A stretch of DNA of 64,000 nt from Stenopsyche tienmushanensis (Eukaryota; Arthropoda; Insecta; Trichoptera; Stenopsychidae), in NCBI GenBank assembly GCA_008973525.1, contig WACJ01000061.1, positions 1,214,853 to 1,278,852 on the forward strand, written 5' to 3'. The notes beneath the pieces are model-generated. The model ran no database searches, was not told where the DNA came from, and saw nothing but the letters and a program-made list of their open reading frames with translations. Of this stretch, positions 11,890-22,900 are shown piece by piece; within the stretch, counting starts at the first letter, position 1; every line of letters starts with the position of its first letter. The translations under genes were made by a program, and so were the position numbers.

Positions 11890-13620
11890 GATCATGGACT
11901 TGATTGGACATGGTTTTTACAATATGTCCAATCTGTATGACCATGACGAAGCATTATTATTCTTGGTAATGTTATCATAAAATATACACAGTTAGTAGAC
12001 CTCTATATAAAAAAAAAACCAAAAGGATCATCAAACAGTCTCTTAGAAGGTCTCAGCAAGATCCGTATAAATCAAAATGTATCTTTAGCAATGGAAGAAT
12101 GAGGCGTGTCATTAAGAGCCATCGGCAATTTTCAGCTAATAATTTCGTTTAAAGCGTTTTTATTGAAATCATTGCGCAATTATCGAAGGCTTCAGGCGCC
12201 CAAGATAATTGCTCTGTTTTGATTTATTCGTTTTTATCCCAATACACGTTGGCATTGAGGATTGAATGCTAATGCTTCCTTTCGCCTCTTTGATACACTT
12301 TAAATGAAGTTCAACGGTGTGGCGTTCAAACAAAAAGTCTGCATAAATGCAATATCCTTCGCCGGTCAATGGCATAGAATTATTTTTCATAAAGTCTCAT
12401 AAGCTCGAAAGACCTTGCGTTCGAGTATTCGCATCATTGCTGGAATAACTCTTTGCGTTCACTTGTTAAATGCGTTTTGGTCGTCTTATTGTCGCAGGGT
12501 TGCTTCAAGGTTTTATCGAAATACATTTGCAAATGTATTTAGATAGTCATAATTTTGAAAATTTGAGATATGTTAATGGTTTGAACATCTAATCCAGTGT
12601 TTGTGGAGTTCGTGGATCTGACGAAATTGCTTGGGGATCCCTAAAAAGAAAGTTATGGCACCCAAAGAATTTGGGTCGAATTGATACAGTCCACGATTGT
12701 GTTCATTTTGTTACATAAAATAGTGATATAAATTAGGTTTTTATGTTGTCTATACATATAAAAGCTTTTAAAAGCTAATGCAATAGACCATTATGGTATG
12801 GTTAATGGATCTTTTCCCTTTTACATGCATGTCTCAATTTAATTACCAGGAGATATTTATCGGGTGTCTTTTCATAATTGGAGAAAGGTGCCTTCAAATG
12901 TGTCCAACTTGTTTATTTTGGATACAAAAACTTGTCGAATGCGTTTTGATTTAAGCGTGTATTTTTTTTGCAATGGAGAAAGGTAGTGAAATTCTTCGTT
13001 AAGTAATCGATACAAAATTGACTTTAATGGACACATCAGAATCGTATCGAGTGCTTATGATCGAAACGAGGCAGGGAACATTTCATAGATCACTGAAATT
13101 AATGATTTTGTGGGGCAGAACAGAGCTTCTGTGAGATGATTGCAAAAAAGTCAAACACATGTCGTAAGATGAATCCATGTCTTTTGAAAGTGGCGCTGAT
13201 GAGCGCAGCTTGGAGAAAAAATTGTATAAACAGTATCAGAGTTTTGCTCATCCAAGTAGACATTTTTTGCCCAACGACGTCTGCTTACGGTGCTAATAAG
13301 AAAGAGTAGTTAATTTGTTATGGCTCTTCCCACGCTCTAAAATATTTATTTGTTCATGTGGTAGATAACAGACCCTCATCTTTCATTGGAGGAATGCAAT
13401 AAGTAAATAAAACGAACTTTAAAATAAACATCCTTCGAATGATGGGTTAATGGTGAACAAGAGGAAATGCATCCTCGAGCCGAATATAAAGTGCACTTGC
13501 AATCGGGGGACAAGCTTATTTTTAAATCCTTATTCATACATCCTTTCTATTGGAGCCATTTTTAGCAGGATTTCGTTCGTACGTTATGATTAGTTCGAAG
13601 GCAGGACTACCATTTCTGAA
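11890..13620. other. gene-free stretch with weak coding-like frame
   Basis: No gene is supported. A 73-codon minus-strand frame at 12169-12390 is the only coding-like piece, and I do not recognise it. The plus-strand segment at about 12970-13420 is not AT-driven and may be an old transposon, but no motif is readable. Confidence 0.35.
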
Positions 13621-13624
13621 TTTA

Positions 13625-13925
13625 TGATCAGGGCCGTAACAAGAGGGTGGCAAAGCAGGCGACCGCCACGGGCGCAACTGAGCTTGGGGCCCAAAACGCA
13701 GAATACCGACCTAATCAAGAGTTGCATGTAGTTTTTATTTTACTTGAACATTCTACGTTACATGAATCAACACTGATTGACTCTGTGTGTTTTTATAATA
13801 TATATATAAAGTTGTCTAATCCCTCTTTTGTAATTTTTTTTGGTTGTAAAATTTAAACAACCTATCCGATCAGTCTTCTTCGGACAACTTCGTTTTATAA
13901 TGAGAGTTCGTAATCGTTCTGTAGC
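13625..13925 (+). repeat. dispersed duplication, partner of 10795-11115
   Basis: Second copy of the block beginning CAGGGCCGTAACAAG and ending AATGAGAGTTCGTAATCGTTC. The two copies have diverged by substitutions and small indels throughout, so the duplication is old. Confidence 0.6.
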
Positions 13926-14044
13926 TAGGTGCTCATTCGCCATATCAGCGATCCGAAAAATAGACCGGTTGGCCTTACAGACCTTATAAATGCATACCCG
14001 GGACCTTCTATGATCTGTATCACAAAACAGAGGCTAAATTACAC

Positions 14045-14165
14045 TAATGCTAATCCATTGTGAGCAACCGCGGCACTCATCTTGCGCACAGCTTTCTCAT
14101 GTCCAAATTTTAATTCAATGTGCGATGAACAACACTTTTTGAAACGATCATCCAATAACATTTAA
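14045..14165 (-). pseudogene. short mariner transposase fragment
   Basis: Reverse-strand sequence matches the KNAVYRIL to TMDQ part of the mariner relic at 11390-11720 (shared plus-strand words ATCCATTGTGAGCAA and CACAGCTTTCTCATGT). It is too short and decayed to encode anything. Confidence 0.65.
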
Positions 14166-16040
14166 TAGACACTTTCTATCATAGTATTTTTTTAAAAACA
14201 ACATCTCTAGGTCGGGTAGTTTTGGGACTATCATCGTTTATTATTTTAAAATATACATCATAATAATATTTAATAAATTATTTGATTTTTCTAAAAAAAA
14301 ATGGATTTCCGGGGGATTTATGATTAATAATTAATTAACAGATGATGAGCTATCAAAGTCATATATAACTGGAATAAATGACCAAGAAGATACGTAATAA
14401 TTTAGCGCAGGGGTAGTCAATCTTTTGATGCAAAATTATTTTTTAATCAAGATAAAGTATATCGAAATTTACCAATTAACCAATGATTAATGAGAACCAT
14501 AAGCAATTATATCAAACAATTATCTTGTGGCTATTTAACACAGATGTTTTCAATTTAAATTGGTAGCACTTGATCTGGCAGATTCTGTATATGGATTTGC
14601 ATTAATGGATTCATGATAATGGAAGGGACTAATAAAGTTTAAATTAAAACAGAAACGGAAATGACATGTCTAATAAGAGATGATTCTTATAGATGAAAAG
14701 CCATTAATCCATCAATATCGTCTGATTTTCAAAAGCACTTAATATCTAATAATTGTCATTAATTTGGGTGATTCGAATATTCTAATACAGTAATTAAATA
14801 TAATAATTAGAGACAAAGAAAGTCATAAATTAATTTTTTGCTCGGTAATGGAAGATCTTTTGCAATAATCGTGCCACAAAGCAAAGTCGCGGCGGATATT
14901 TGAACGACATTAAATTTCAAATTTAATACCATAAAATATCCTTTCAAATTTAGTACAAATCCACTTATCTGTTAGGACCGTCGTAGCATGTATGAAGCTT
15001 GTACATACATATATAAACACTGTCGATAGCACACAATATTCACTTATGGACACAACACTGTGTCTTACCTCTTTGTGGGGTCAGATAACCCATAAAAATC
15101 AAAATCTTAAGAAGACATATTGAAAAATAAATATGACTTTCTAGCAATAAAAATAAAAGTAAACCTATTAACATTTTAAAAGTGATGTGAGAATATTTAT
15201 TTTCACTGATCATGAGGTCATGAGGAGATGATCAATTAACCTCGCGAATTTTTTGACTAGACATATTGCATTTTTTGCGTTCATCATGTACCAAAGACAG
15301 ATGTTTCTCAAAAGTTTTTCGTTGGATTTTACATTCGTTCTATGCAGATTTTATTTATCACGCATATAGATATTTGAGGACTTGCGATTGTAAATCGCAT
15401 AACTCATCCAAATGGGCGTTCTCGCTTACATATGAATGTATCGTCTTCCACTGTAATGAGGAATTCGTGTATGAATAAAAAAAATCGTGACGTGAAAGTT
15501 GAATTTCTCGAAATCTCTTTTGAGGGTCAAGGGTACGCTATCTGAAATGTCAGATCTTTTGAAGAAATAATTTCGGGACGTATCTTCATATTTTTAGAAA
15601 ATATTCAGATAAAACGAGTTCGTGAGTTGTTTATCTTTGTGTGTTAAAATATAATATAAAATATGTAGGTGAGATAGATGTTTTAAATATTGAATATTTA
15701 TAACATTTAAAATGATAATCCTTTAGAAATTCTAACGTTTTATGTTTGACACACATTTTTATTATTATTAGAATTTAGATAAATATTTTAAAATGACAAT
15801 TTTGAACCACTTTATTGATTTGAATGTAATTTTTCAGATTCATTTTAATGCATATAAAAATTAAATTTTTGTGCAGATTATTTTAAAAATATTATGTCAT
15901 CATATTGGAGATACTATTTTGATTAATAATAATATTAAAATTTCAATTTATTTATTTTTTCGTTCTATAAATATAATCTGAGTCAATTTTATACAGTAAT
16001 TTTTGTCATGGCAACATTTATAAACGTCAAACTAAGGCAC
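14166..16040. other. gene-free AT-rich stretch upstream of the G-patch gene
   Basis: This stretch contains one hAT-like terminal word, CAGGGGTAGTCAATCTTTTG, at about 14407, without a matching opposite end that I could find, and the L1 repeat fragment listed separately. Nothing else is recognisable. Confidence 0.4.
14960..15075 (-). repeat. LTR-like repeat L1, copy 2 (fragment)
   Basis: Minus-orientation fragment with the L1 landmarks CCACTTATCTGTTAGGACCG, AAGCTTGTACAT and ATAGCACACAATATT, followed by ACACTGTGTCTTACCTCTTT, which is the outer flank also seen at 30440 and, in plus orientation, at 26265. Confidence 0.6.
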
Positions 16041-16041
16041 C

Positions 16042-16071
16042 ATGTTGCGATTGACAGCTGCTATAGGTTAG
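16042..16071 (+). other. short upstream ORF before the G-patch gene
   Basis: An ATG in the context CACCATGTTG opens a nine-codon frame that ends with TAG at 16069-16071, 29 nt before the main start codon at 16101. If the transcript begins upstream of 16042, it would be met first by scanning ribosomes. The transcription start is not known. Confidence 0.35.
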
Positions 16072-16100
16072 GTTATAAATATATTTTCGAGCAGAGAAAC

Positions 16101-17566
16101 ATGGATTTCGCCAAAAAACAGCTTGAAAAGTATGGCTGGTCTGAAGGTAATATTAAAAATGATAGATATAGTTATTGATTTAATTGTGCATTTAATTATT
16201 ATACTATTTTAACAGGTAAAGGATTGGGGAAAGAAGAGGATGGCATAAAAGATGCTCTTAAACCAAAAATCAAACGCGGAACGGGTGGAATTGGTCATGA
16301 TATGGCTGAAGAATTTACAAATGATTGGTGGCATAAGGTTTATAATAATGCAGCCAACAACGTTGAGGTAATTATCGATTGAATAGCGTTAAACAATTAT
16401 ATACAATACGTTACGTAGAGAAAAATGCAGATTTCAAGGCCGTTCTTAAAACATGTGTTGGGGTGTTACGGACTCAGATGGCTTGTGTGATGTCTTACTT
16501 GTTATTTAAAACAATTGTTTTAAATTAAAGTACACCCATTTCTCTTTTTAACACGGTTTCGCTTTAAGACAGTTTTCGTTCTATATGAAATAACTAAATA
16601 GATTATTATATTAAAATCATAGAGCATTCAAATCATTCTTCTCATGTCTCGCGATAACATTTAGACTAGTATGGAAAAGAGGAGAAATATTGTATTAGAA
16701 ATAGAAGAACAGCATTGAAAATGAAGCACTATGGATTGCTTTTTACAATATTTGAGAATATTTAGATGTGTAGGGGTACTTTTACAGCGTGACCTTGTAA
16801 GAGACCCCGATGTAAGAGTGTATGATGAGTTGCAAGATACCTGTCTCTGTCTCCGATTCTTAAAATTTATTGATTTTTCATAAGTTTTCACTTTGTAGGT
16901 AGAATGTGATGATACCAATGATGTCAATGCAGAAAAACAGAATAAAAAGAATAAGAAGCGAAAAAAACCTTCTGTAGATTCCAAAGATCTTAATAAACCT
17001 CTATATTTTACAACTTTTGTGAAAAAAGCTATGTTAACAAATGGCATTACAGAAAATCATGAGGAAATAAATGATGTTGGCGATGGTAAAGAATCTTCAA
17101 GTTCAGATAGTGATAATGATGACAAAAGCAAAATCAGTCGTCTCACTGATCAAGAACTATTTCTTGCATGCGGTGGACGAACTGCTCATAAGTATGATTT
17201 TAATATATTTCTTTTTTAAAGATATTAACTCAATGATAAAATAATTGTTTGCAATTTAATAATATTATTTTCAGGGGTGCTAGACATGGCTTAAAATCCA
17301 ATGGAAAATTATCTAGAATTGAGGAACAAGAAAAAATCTTTCTAGAGAAGTATGCAAAATTACAAAATAAATCAACTGAAAAAGGTCATAAAGAAACAGC
17401 AGCTCTATTCAACGAATTATCAAAAAGCAAGTCTAAATCAGATTCTAAAGATGAAGAAATTACACAGCCCTCGGGAGCTGATAATGTCTGTAATGAATTG
17501 TCCGAAACAAGTGAAAGTTCAACCAAATTGAAAACTAAAAAAAAGAAGAAAAAGAGCAAAAGATGA
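16101..17566 (+). CDS. GPATCH4: G-patch domain-containing protein 4-like
   Basis: Four exons (16101-16146, 16216-16367, 16899-17191, 17275-17566) join into a 260-residue protein with GT...AG junctions throughout. The N-terminus is a G-patch: FAKKQLEKYGW followed by GKGLGKEEDGI, with the conserved glycines and the aromatic residue in place. It continues into the family's KPKIKRGTGGIGHD and WWHKVYN blocks. The middle is rich in Lys, Asp and Ser, then comes a conserved DQELFLACGGRTAH(K)GARHG segment, and the C-terminus ends in a Lys-rich tail typical of nucleolar proteins. G-patch proteins bind RNA and stimulate DEAH helicases; GPATCH4 is nucleolar in vertebrates. The protein is shorter than the human one (about 446 aa), mainly in the C-terminal tail. 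The start was chosen because the G-patch directly follows it. Confidence 0.9.
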
Positions 17567-18085
17567 CCTTGCATAATTTATATTTGTATTTAAATTTTAT
17601 TTAATATTAAAAAAATAGGCTTAAAAAATATTTTTTTTTAGTCTTAAACCATCATATAAAATTATAAAATAAATCGTTTAAGACTTCTAATTAAATTACT
17701 CTAACAGATCTAAGTCTTTATTCTTGTAACAATAAAAAATACACAAATACGAGCTTGAAATTAGGATTGTTAAAAAAATGTTGTACTATCCTATTTTAAT
17801 AATTAATGAACAATATAATTTAAAATACAATCTGGTGTTTTATTGGATTCTGATAGGATAATTTCACAATAAATATTTTTTCTCGATGGAAATAATGCTT
17901 TAATTTTCATCGAATTAATGAAATGAGATTTTTATTATGTTAATCGATTATTAACGTTTTTATATGTAAAAAGATTCAATTATTATTATTAAAAATCAAG
18001 CTAGGTTATTTAAATGGGGTTAATTAAACAAGGTAGTATTTAGGAATGTTAAGGCCAAAATTGTATAAAATCGTGGATTGAAAAA
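17567..18085. other. intergenic spacer
   Basis: AT-rich spacer between the G-patch gene and the SRR1-like gene. It probably holds the 3' UTR of the former and the promoter of the latter. AATAAA-type words occur at about 17668 and 17731. No gene is seen. Confidence 0.5.
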
Positions 18086-19258
18086 ATGAACGAAGCCGGT
18101 GGTACTAGTGGAGAGTTTACGGTGGTGCAGAGGCGCAAGGGAGGATCTCGAGGGCAAAAAGCAGCACCTTCTGCCTCTAGATTCCTCACCGGAGACTTTC
18201 TTACGGACTGTCCTGTCGATCAAACAGTCGCTCTCAGGTTATTGATAGAAATTTGACTGGCCATTGCCGTTTTAATTCATTTTTAGGTTAAGTAATCCTC
18301 CCACATTGGCTGTCACGCTGACATCCATAACATTGAATGCATGTAATATTTAAAATTTCTTTGCCTAATTTTTTTTAAAACGTTCAATGGCTGAATAGAT
18401 AATTTAATTTGATTATGTAACAATGTAATTTCGTTCTAAATTGTGTATAAATGAATTTGTATTGAATGTTGTCTTAGATTTAATATCCCATTATTGAATT
18501 GTGAATACCTACTTTAGCATTGTAGATTACGTTCTTAATATTGTTTCCGTATTTATAGGAGACTTAAAGCAGCGAAAGAGGAATTAAAGCAAAGCGACTA
18601 TTTCAAAACATTTATATTGACCTTAAAGGAAGCCCTCGAGGGATTGAAAAAGCAAAAGATCCTAGAAATTTTGTGTTTTGGACTCGGTCACATAGGTGAG
18701 TCTATGATATCTCGTTATCAGCTTGCCTTGGTTCTATTACTCAAGGAACATTTGAAATGTTGGTGTTTAGTCCACGATCCGATATTTTACAGCGACGAAT
18801 GCGAAATGCTGAAGTCGCTGGGTTTAACAGTTATACGCGAAAACGAAGAAGGAAAACGTAAATTGAGGACCGGCGGTATATCCGTCATATATTTTCCTCA
18901 TTGTCCGAAACAATTGACAAACAACTTCATCTGGAAAAATTGGGGCAAAAACATTACGAATTGCGTATTGATCGGTAACAGCCTGACGGCTCTAGTCGAA
19001 TCTCAACCGACGAGATTATTGCACAGCACAGTGCCGCACATATTGAATATTTATTCTTACACCCAAGAATTCACGCTAGTCAATAGTTTCAAATATTTCG
19101 AAGTCTTCAATGACACGTCGATTCATATATTTCCCGAAAACATTTTGATGATGTTGACGGATGATTTTTGGAAGCATCCCGGCGAAGAACCGGCCTATAA
19201 GGACGAAGAAATAGAATTAATAAGTTCTAAAATTGTCGCTAGAGTGAAAACTAAGTAG
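18086..19258 (+). CDS. SRR1: SRR1-like protein
   Basis: Two exons (18086-18237 and 18559-19258) encode 283 residues. Exon 1 gives a basic, flexible N-terminus (FTVVQRRKGG). Exon 2 carries the SRR1 domain, including LEILCFGLGHIGESMISRYQ, the diagnostic Gly-rich and QLALVLLL motifs, then a DPIFYSDEC block, a YFPHCPK block and an NCVLIGNSL block, all characteristic of the family. Plant SRR1 acts in phytochrome and clock signalling; animal members are linked to circadian regulation and heme homeostasis, but the biochemical activity is poorly defined. The intron splits the codon after its second base. The FMC1-like gene follows after 59 nt on the same strand. Confidence 0.9.
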
Positions 19259-19317
19259 TTTGTAGTTGTATGATCTATATATTTACACTGTTTTTAACCT
19301 TTGACAAGGTGGATGAA

Positions 19318-19641
19318 ATGGCATCTGTAACGAATAAACCGGCACTACAAGTCATACGCCAGTTGATCTCCGAGATTAAGAAATCGAGCACTCAGAAAAA
19401 GATACAGGACTCGCTCGTCATGCAGTACGTTTTGTCTGAGAGCCGTAAATATAAAACTACGGCGGAACAAACATGCAAGGCCAAGGAAGAGATGCAATTT
19501 GTGGCTAACACCTATCTCTGCTATTTGCAAAGCAAAAAGAAGCATCTGGCATTAAATTCTCAATATGCTGGTCGAGGCGAAAGAACTGTGAGTGATACCG
19601 CAAATCTTGTTGGATTTAAATTGCCACACGACCCAAAGTAA
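19318..19641 (+). CDS. FMC1: FMC1-like mitochondrial ATP synthase assembly factor
   Basis: A single-exon frame of 107 residues. It matches the FMC1/C7orf55 family: an N-terminal LRELR-like helix (ALQVIRQLISEIKKS), the TAEQTCKAKEEMQFVANTYL helix corresponding to the human LCRAQHELHFQAATYLCLL region, and the conserved end GRGERTVSDTANLVGFKLPH. FMC1 belongs to the LYR-like small proteins of the mitochondrial matrix and helps assemble the F1 part of ATP synthase. The frame is open back to an ATG at 19270, but the start at 19318 fits the family's length and N-terminus. It begins 59 nt after the SRR1-like stop codon. TTTTTAACCTTTGACAAG just before 19309 could be a 3' splice site, so an upstream non-coding exon is possible. 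Confidence 0.88.
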   Translation: MASVTNKPALQVIRQLISEIKKSSTQKKIQDSLVMQYVLSESRKYKTTAEQTCKAKEEMQFVANTYLCYLQSKKKHLALNSQYAGRGERTVSDTANLVGFKLPHDPK

Positions 19642-19939
19642 AATGATTTCTACACGTAACCATAAATGTATATAATACCAAAAATATTAGAATTTTTGTT
19701 ATTTATTTGTTATAAATGATCATTTTTAATCATAGTACCTATGTTTGTATAGGGAGCCTTTGATTGTTTTTATTGTAAATGTAAATTCATCATTATCAGA
19801 TAATAAAGAGTAGCATTTGAAATTTTTTTTTCATTATATAAGGATAAATAAGTAAACATTTTTGTTATAATTTTTAATTAATTAGTTAAATATGTAAAAA
19901 AATGGCAATAAACTTATACAACATATCCTTATTTTATTA
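19642..19939. other. convergent 3' ends
   Basis: Spacer between the FMC1-like gene (+) and the acyl-CoA dehydrogenase (-), which converge here. AATAAA-like words are present in both directions (AATAAAG at about 19802 on plus, TTTATT at about 19698-19705 for minus). No other feature. Confidence 0.5.
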
Positions 19940-22900
19940 TTACTTAGAGTATTGTTTTTCAATATATTTAGCAATTGTATGCAATTGCATATTACTGGTT
20001 CCTTCGTAAATTGTTCCAATTTTACAATCACGTAAATATTTTTCTTGCGGGAAGTCTTTGGTAAAACCGACGCCGCCCATCCAGTCTACACATTTCGATG
20101 TCAACGTTTGAGCAATTTCTGAAAGAAGGTTTGATTGAAATTTAATCACAGTAATTAAATACATCTTAATTTTAAAACTATATCCGTAGGATCATTCAAA
20201 TGCGACGTCTAGATGTCAGAACTGGCATCGCATTTGAATGACCCAAAATAATACAGCAGTTTATATTTTTTATGCTGAAAAAATTACATACCTGAAGCAT
20301 AATACTTGGCCATAGCTGCTTCTTTAACAAATGGAAGACCTGCTTCCTTCATTCTTGATGCGTTGTAAGTCAGAAGTCTTGCGCATTCAAGTTCAGTTGC
20401 AATTCTAGATATTTCAAAGTTTAGTCCCTGTTGGAATAAAATATTTTTTATATAATTGCGATAAAACTTTGTTCATTTATTGCTAGGGATTGCGCAAGTA
20501 ACATAGGCATAGTCTAATATATAAAAATTAATGTTTGTCCATATTTAATGTACTGCCATACTGTTCATCCGATTGCAATAAAACTTTGCCAACGTATTGT
20601 TTACACTTGCGGGAATAACATAGGCATAGTAAATATATTGTTTGTGTACACAGCTTGTTATGTGAGACATGGCATTGCAACGCATGCCGGGTAATCACTA
20701 GTTGATTATAAAAAAGCATTTGAAATGTGTGAAAAAGTGGGATCCGCAAAGCCATTGCCGGGGGTCCACGAGAATATAAAAAAACATATATTATTTACAA
20801 AAAACAAGAAAATATGGACGGCCAGATGCTCTAAATTATCTATCCTGGTTGAGTTCAAAATAGAAAGAAGACTGTTAAGCAAGTGTTTAAGACTTGTCTT
20901 ACAATATTTTGAACACATTGCTCGCAAAGAAGACGATAATCTCGAAAAACTGGTGGTAACACTGCGAGTCACAAAGAGTATTGAAGGACCATCATCAGCA
21001 CTGTGATTGACACAAACCGGGCTCACGATCCTCAATCACGAGGAACACGATGCAAAGCAGGAGGAATATCATTAAAATTTGATTAAATAAAATTAGCCTA
21101 TTGATTAGATTAGAGTTGTTACCTGGAATGAAAATATTTTCTTTCCGAATTGTTTCCTTTCCAACGTGTATGGTATCGTTGCATCCATGCATCCTTGGCA
21201 CAATCCAATCATTTGGGCTGCAATACCAATTCTGCCCTCGTTTAAGAAACCAGCTGCGTATTTATACCCATGGCCAAATTCTCCGAGGATGCTTGATTCG
21301 GGAACTCGGACATTATCGAAGTGCACCATGCATGTTCCCGACGCCTTGATTCCGAGTTTCTTCTCTGGTTTTGCTACTGTTAAACCCGGAGTTTCTCTTT
21401 CAACGATGAAACACGTGATACCTTTGTATCCCTAAAACGACCAAAAATAGAATCAAAACAATCATAATATTAATAATGGAATATAATCGATCTCGTTAAA
21501 ATTACCTTTGAAGGATCAGCATTGGCCATGACGAGGAATAATCCAGCAACGTCAGAGTTTGAAATCCACATTTTAGATCCATTAATCACATAGTCATTTC
21601 CGTCTTTTTTAGCAGTAGTTTTCAATGAAAATGCATCGGATCCTGATAGTGGTTCTGTTAAACAGAAACTTCCGGCCTATGGATATAATTAAGGCATATA
21701 GTTATAAAATCAGTTAAAAACCTTGAAGTTATATCATACATTTACTGTTGAAGTTACTGATTACATTTTATTAATATAAGATTTATTTTTTCTTTCATAG
21801 AATGTGAGCACGATGATAATATTGTTTATTCATGATTTAGACTGTTTTTTTTTTAATTAATTACACCAAGGCGCTCAAAAATTATGACCACGCGTCTTAA
21901 AATTTATGTTACAGGCTTAGCGTTTAAAAATATGAAATTTTCTCTTACGTATTTGGTGGCCAGCAATGGTAGGTATTTTTGTTTTTGTTCTTCAGATCCT
22001 ATTTTTAACATCAACGAATTCACAAGAGTGTTGTGAATGTCAACATAAGCTGCTATGGAGGCGTCCACTTTGGCTAGTTCTTCGACTATTATCATCATTG
22101 TTGTAAAACTACATCCGGAACCATCTAATTCGACTGGTGTCTCGATACCCATTAACTATAAATTTAAATATTTATTAGTATCTTGCTCAATTATATTATA
22201 CCGTAAGATTTAACGCTGTTTCAGTAGTATGCAGTATTATTGGGATCTTGAATTACTGTGAAGAATTTCCAGAATTGGTTTACCGAACACTTTATTTGCG
22301 AATTTAAAAAAATACTAGAAACAAGAGCTTCGACTTAACAACATTCATTCCAGGAGAAGTAATTTTCTTGTCGCCAAATACAGCTTCGATACATCTCCCC
22401 CCGTGTTAAGTGGTATTTTACTGTAGTTATGTTAACGTAGATACATTTTTCCTTTTTTGATGTCCAAAATTAAATACTTGAAATCTATTTACGTCTAAAA
22501 ATACTCACTCCATTTTCGAATAATAGCTGTCGTACAGAGTCGTCGATTTTTTCTTCATCGTCCATTTTTCTCACTAACGGGGCAATCTTTTCTGCCGCCA
22601 ACTTAGCAACTGTAAACAAATATTAACTAAATTATGTTCTACACTTTACAATGAAATTATATTACGAGTGTATTACAAAGTTGTAATTGTTTTTTGTAAA
22701 TATACAATGTTTGCACATGTAGTTATACGATTGCGAACTATCTTTTCACGCTGTTAGCATTGTATGTTTACACAATTGTAGCCAGTATGAGCATACGTTG
22801 AAGAATTATTCCTTCGATATACGAATAGACTGGCTAAATCTTGTGATCGGAATATAAATGAAGATATAGAATTGCAATTAAAATTCCTTCCATCGTTTAT

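Noticed and set aside
16661..17047. 128-codon minus-strand open frame
   Set aside because: It lies antisense to the GPATCH4-like third exon and the preceding intron, with no domain. The plus-strand exon is well supported.
19270..19317. Earlier ATG for the FMC1-like protein
   Set aside because: The added 16 residues do not match the family and would lie only 11 nt after the SRR1-like stop. The 19318 start fits the known length.
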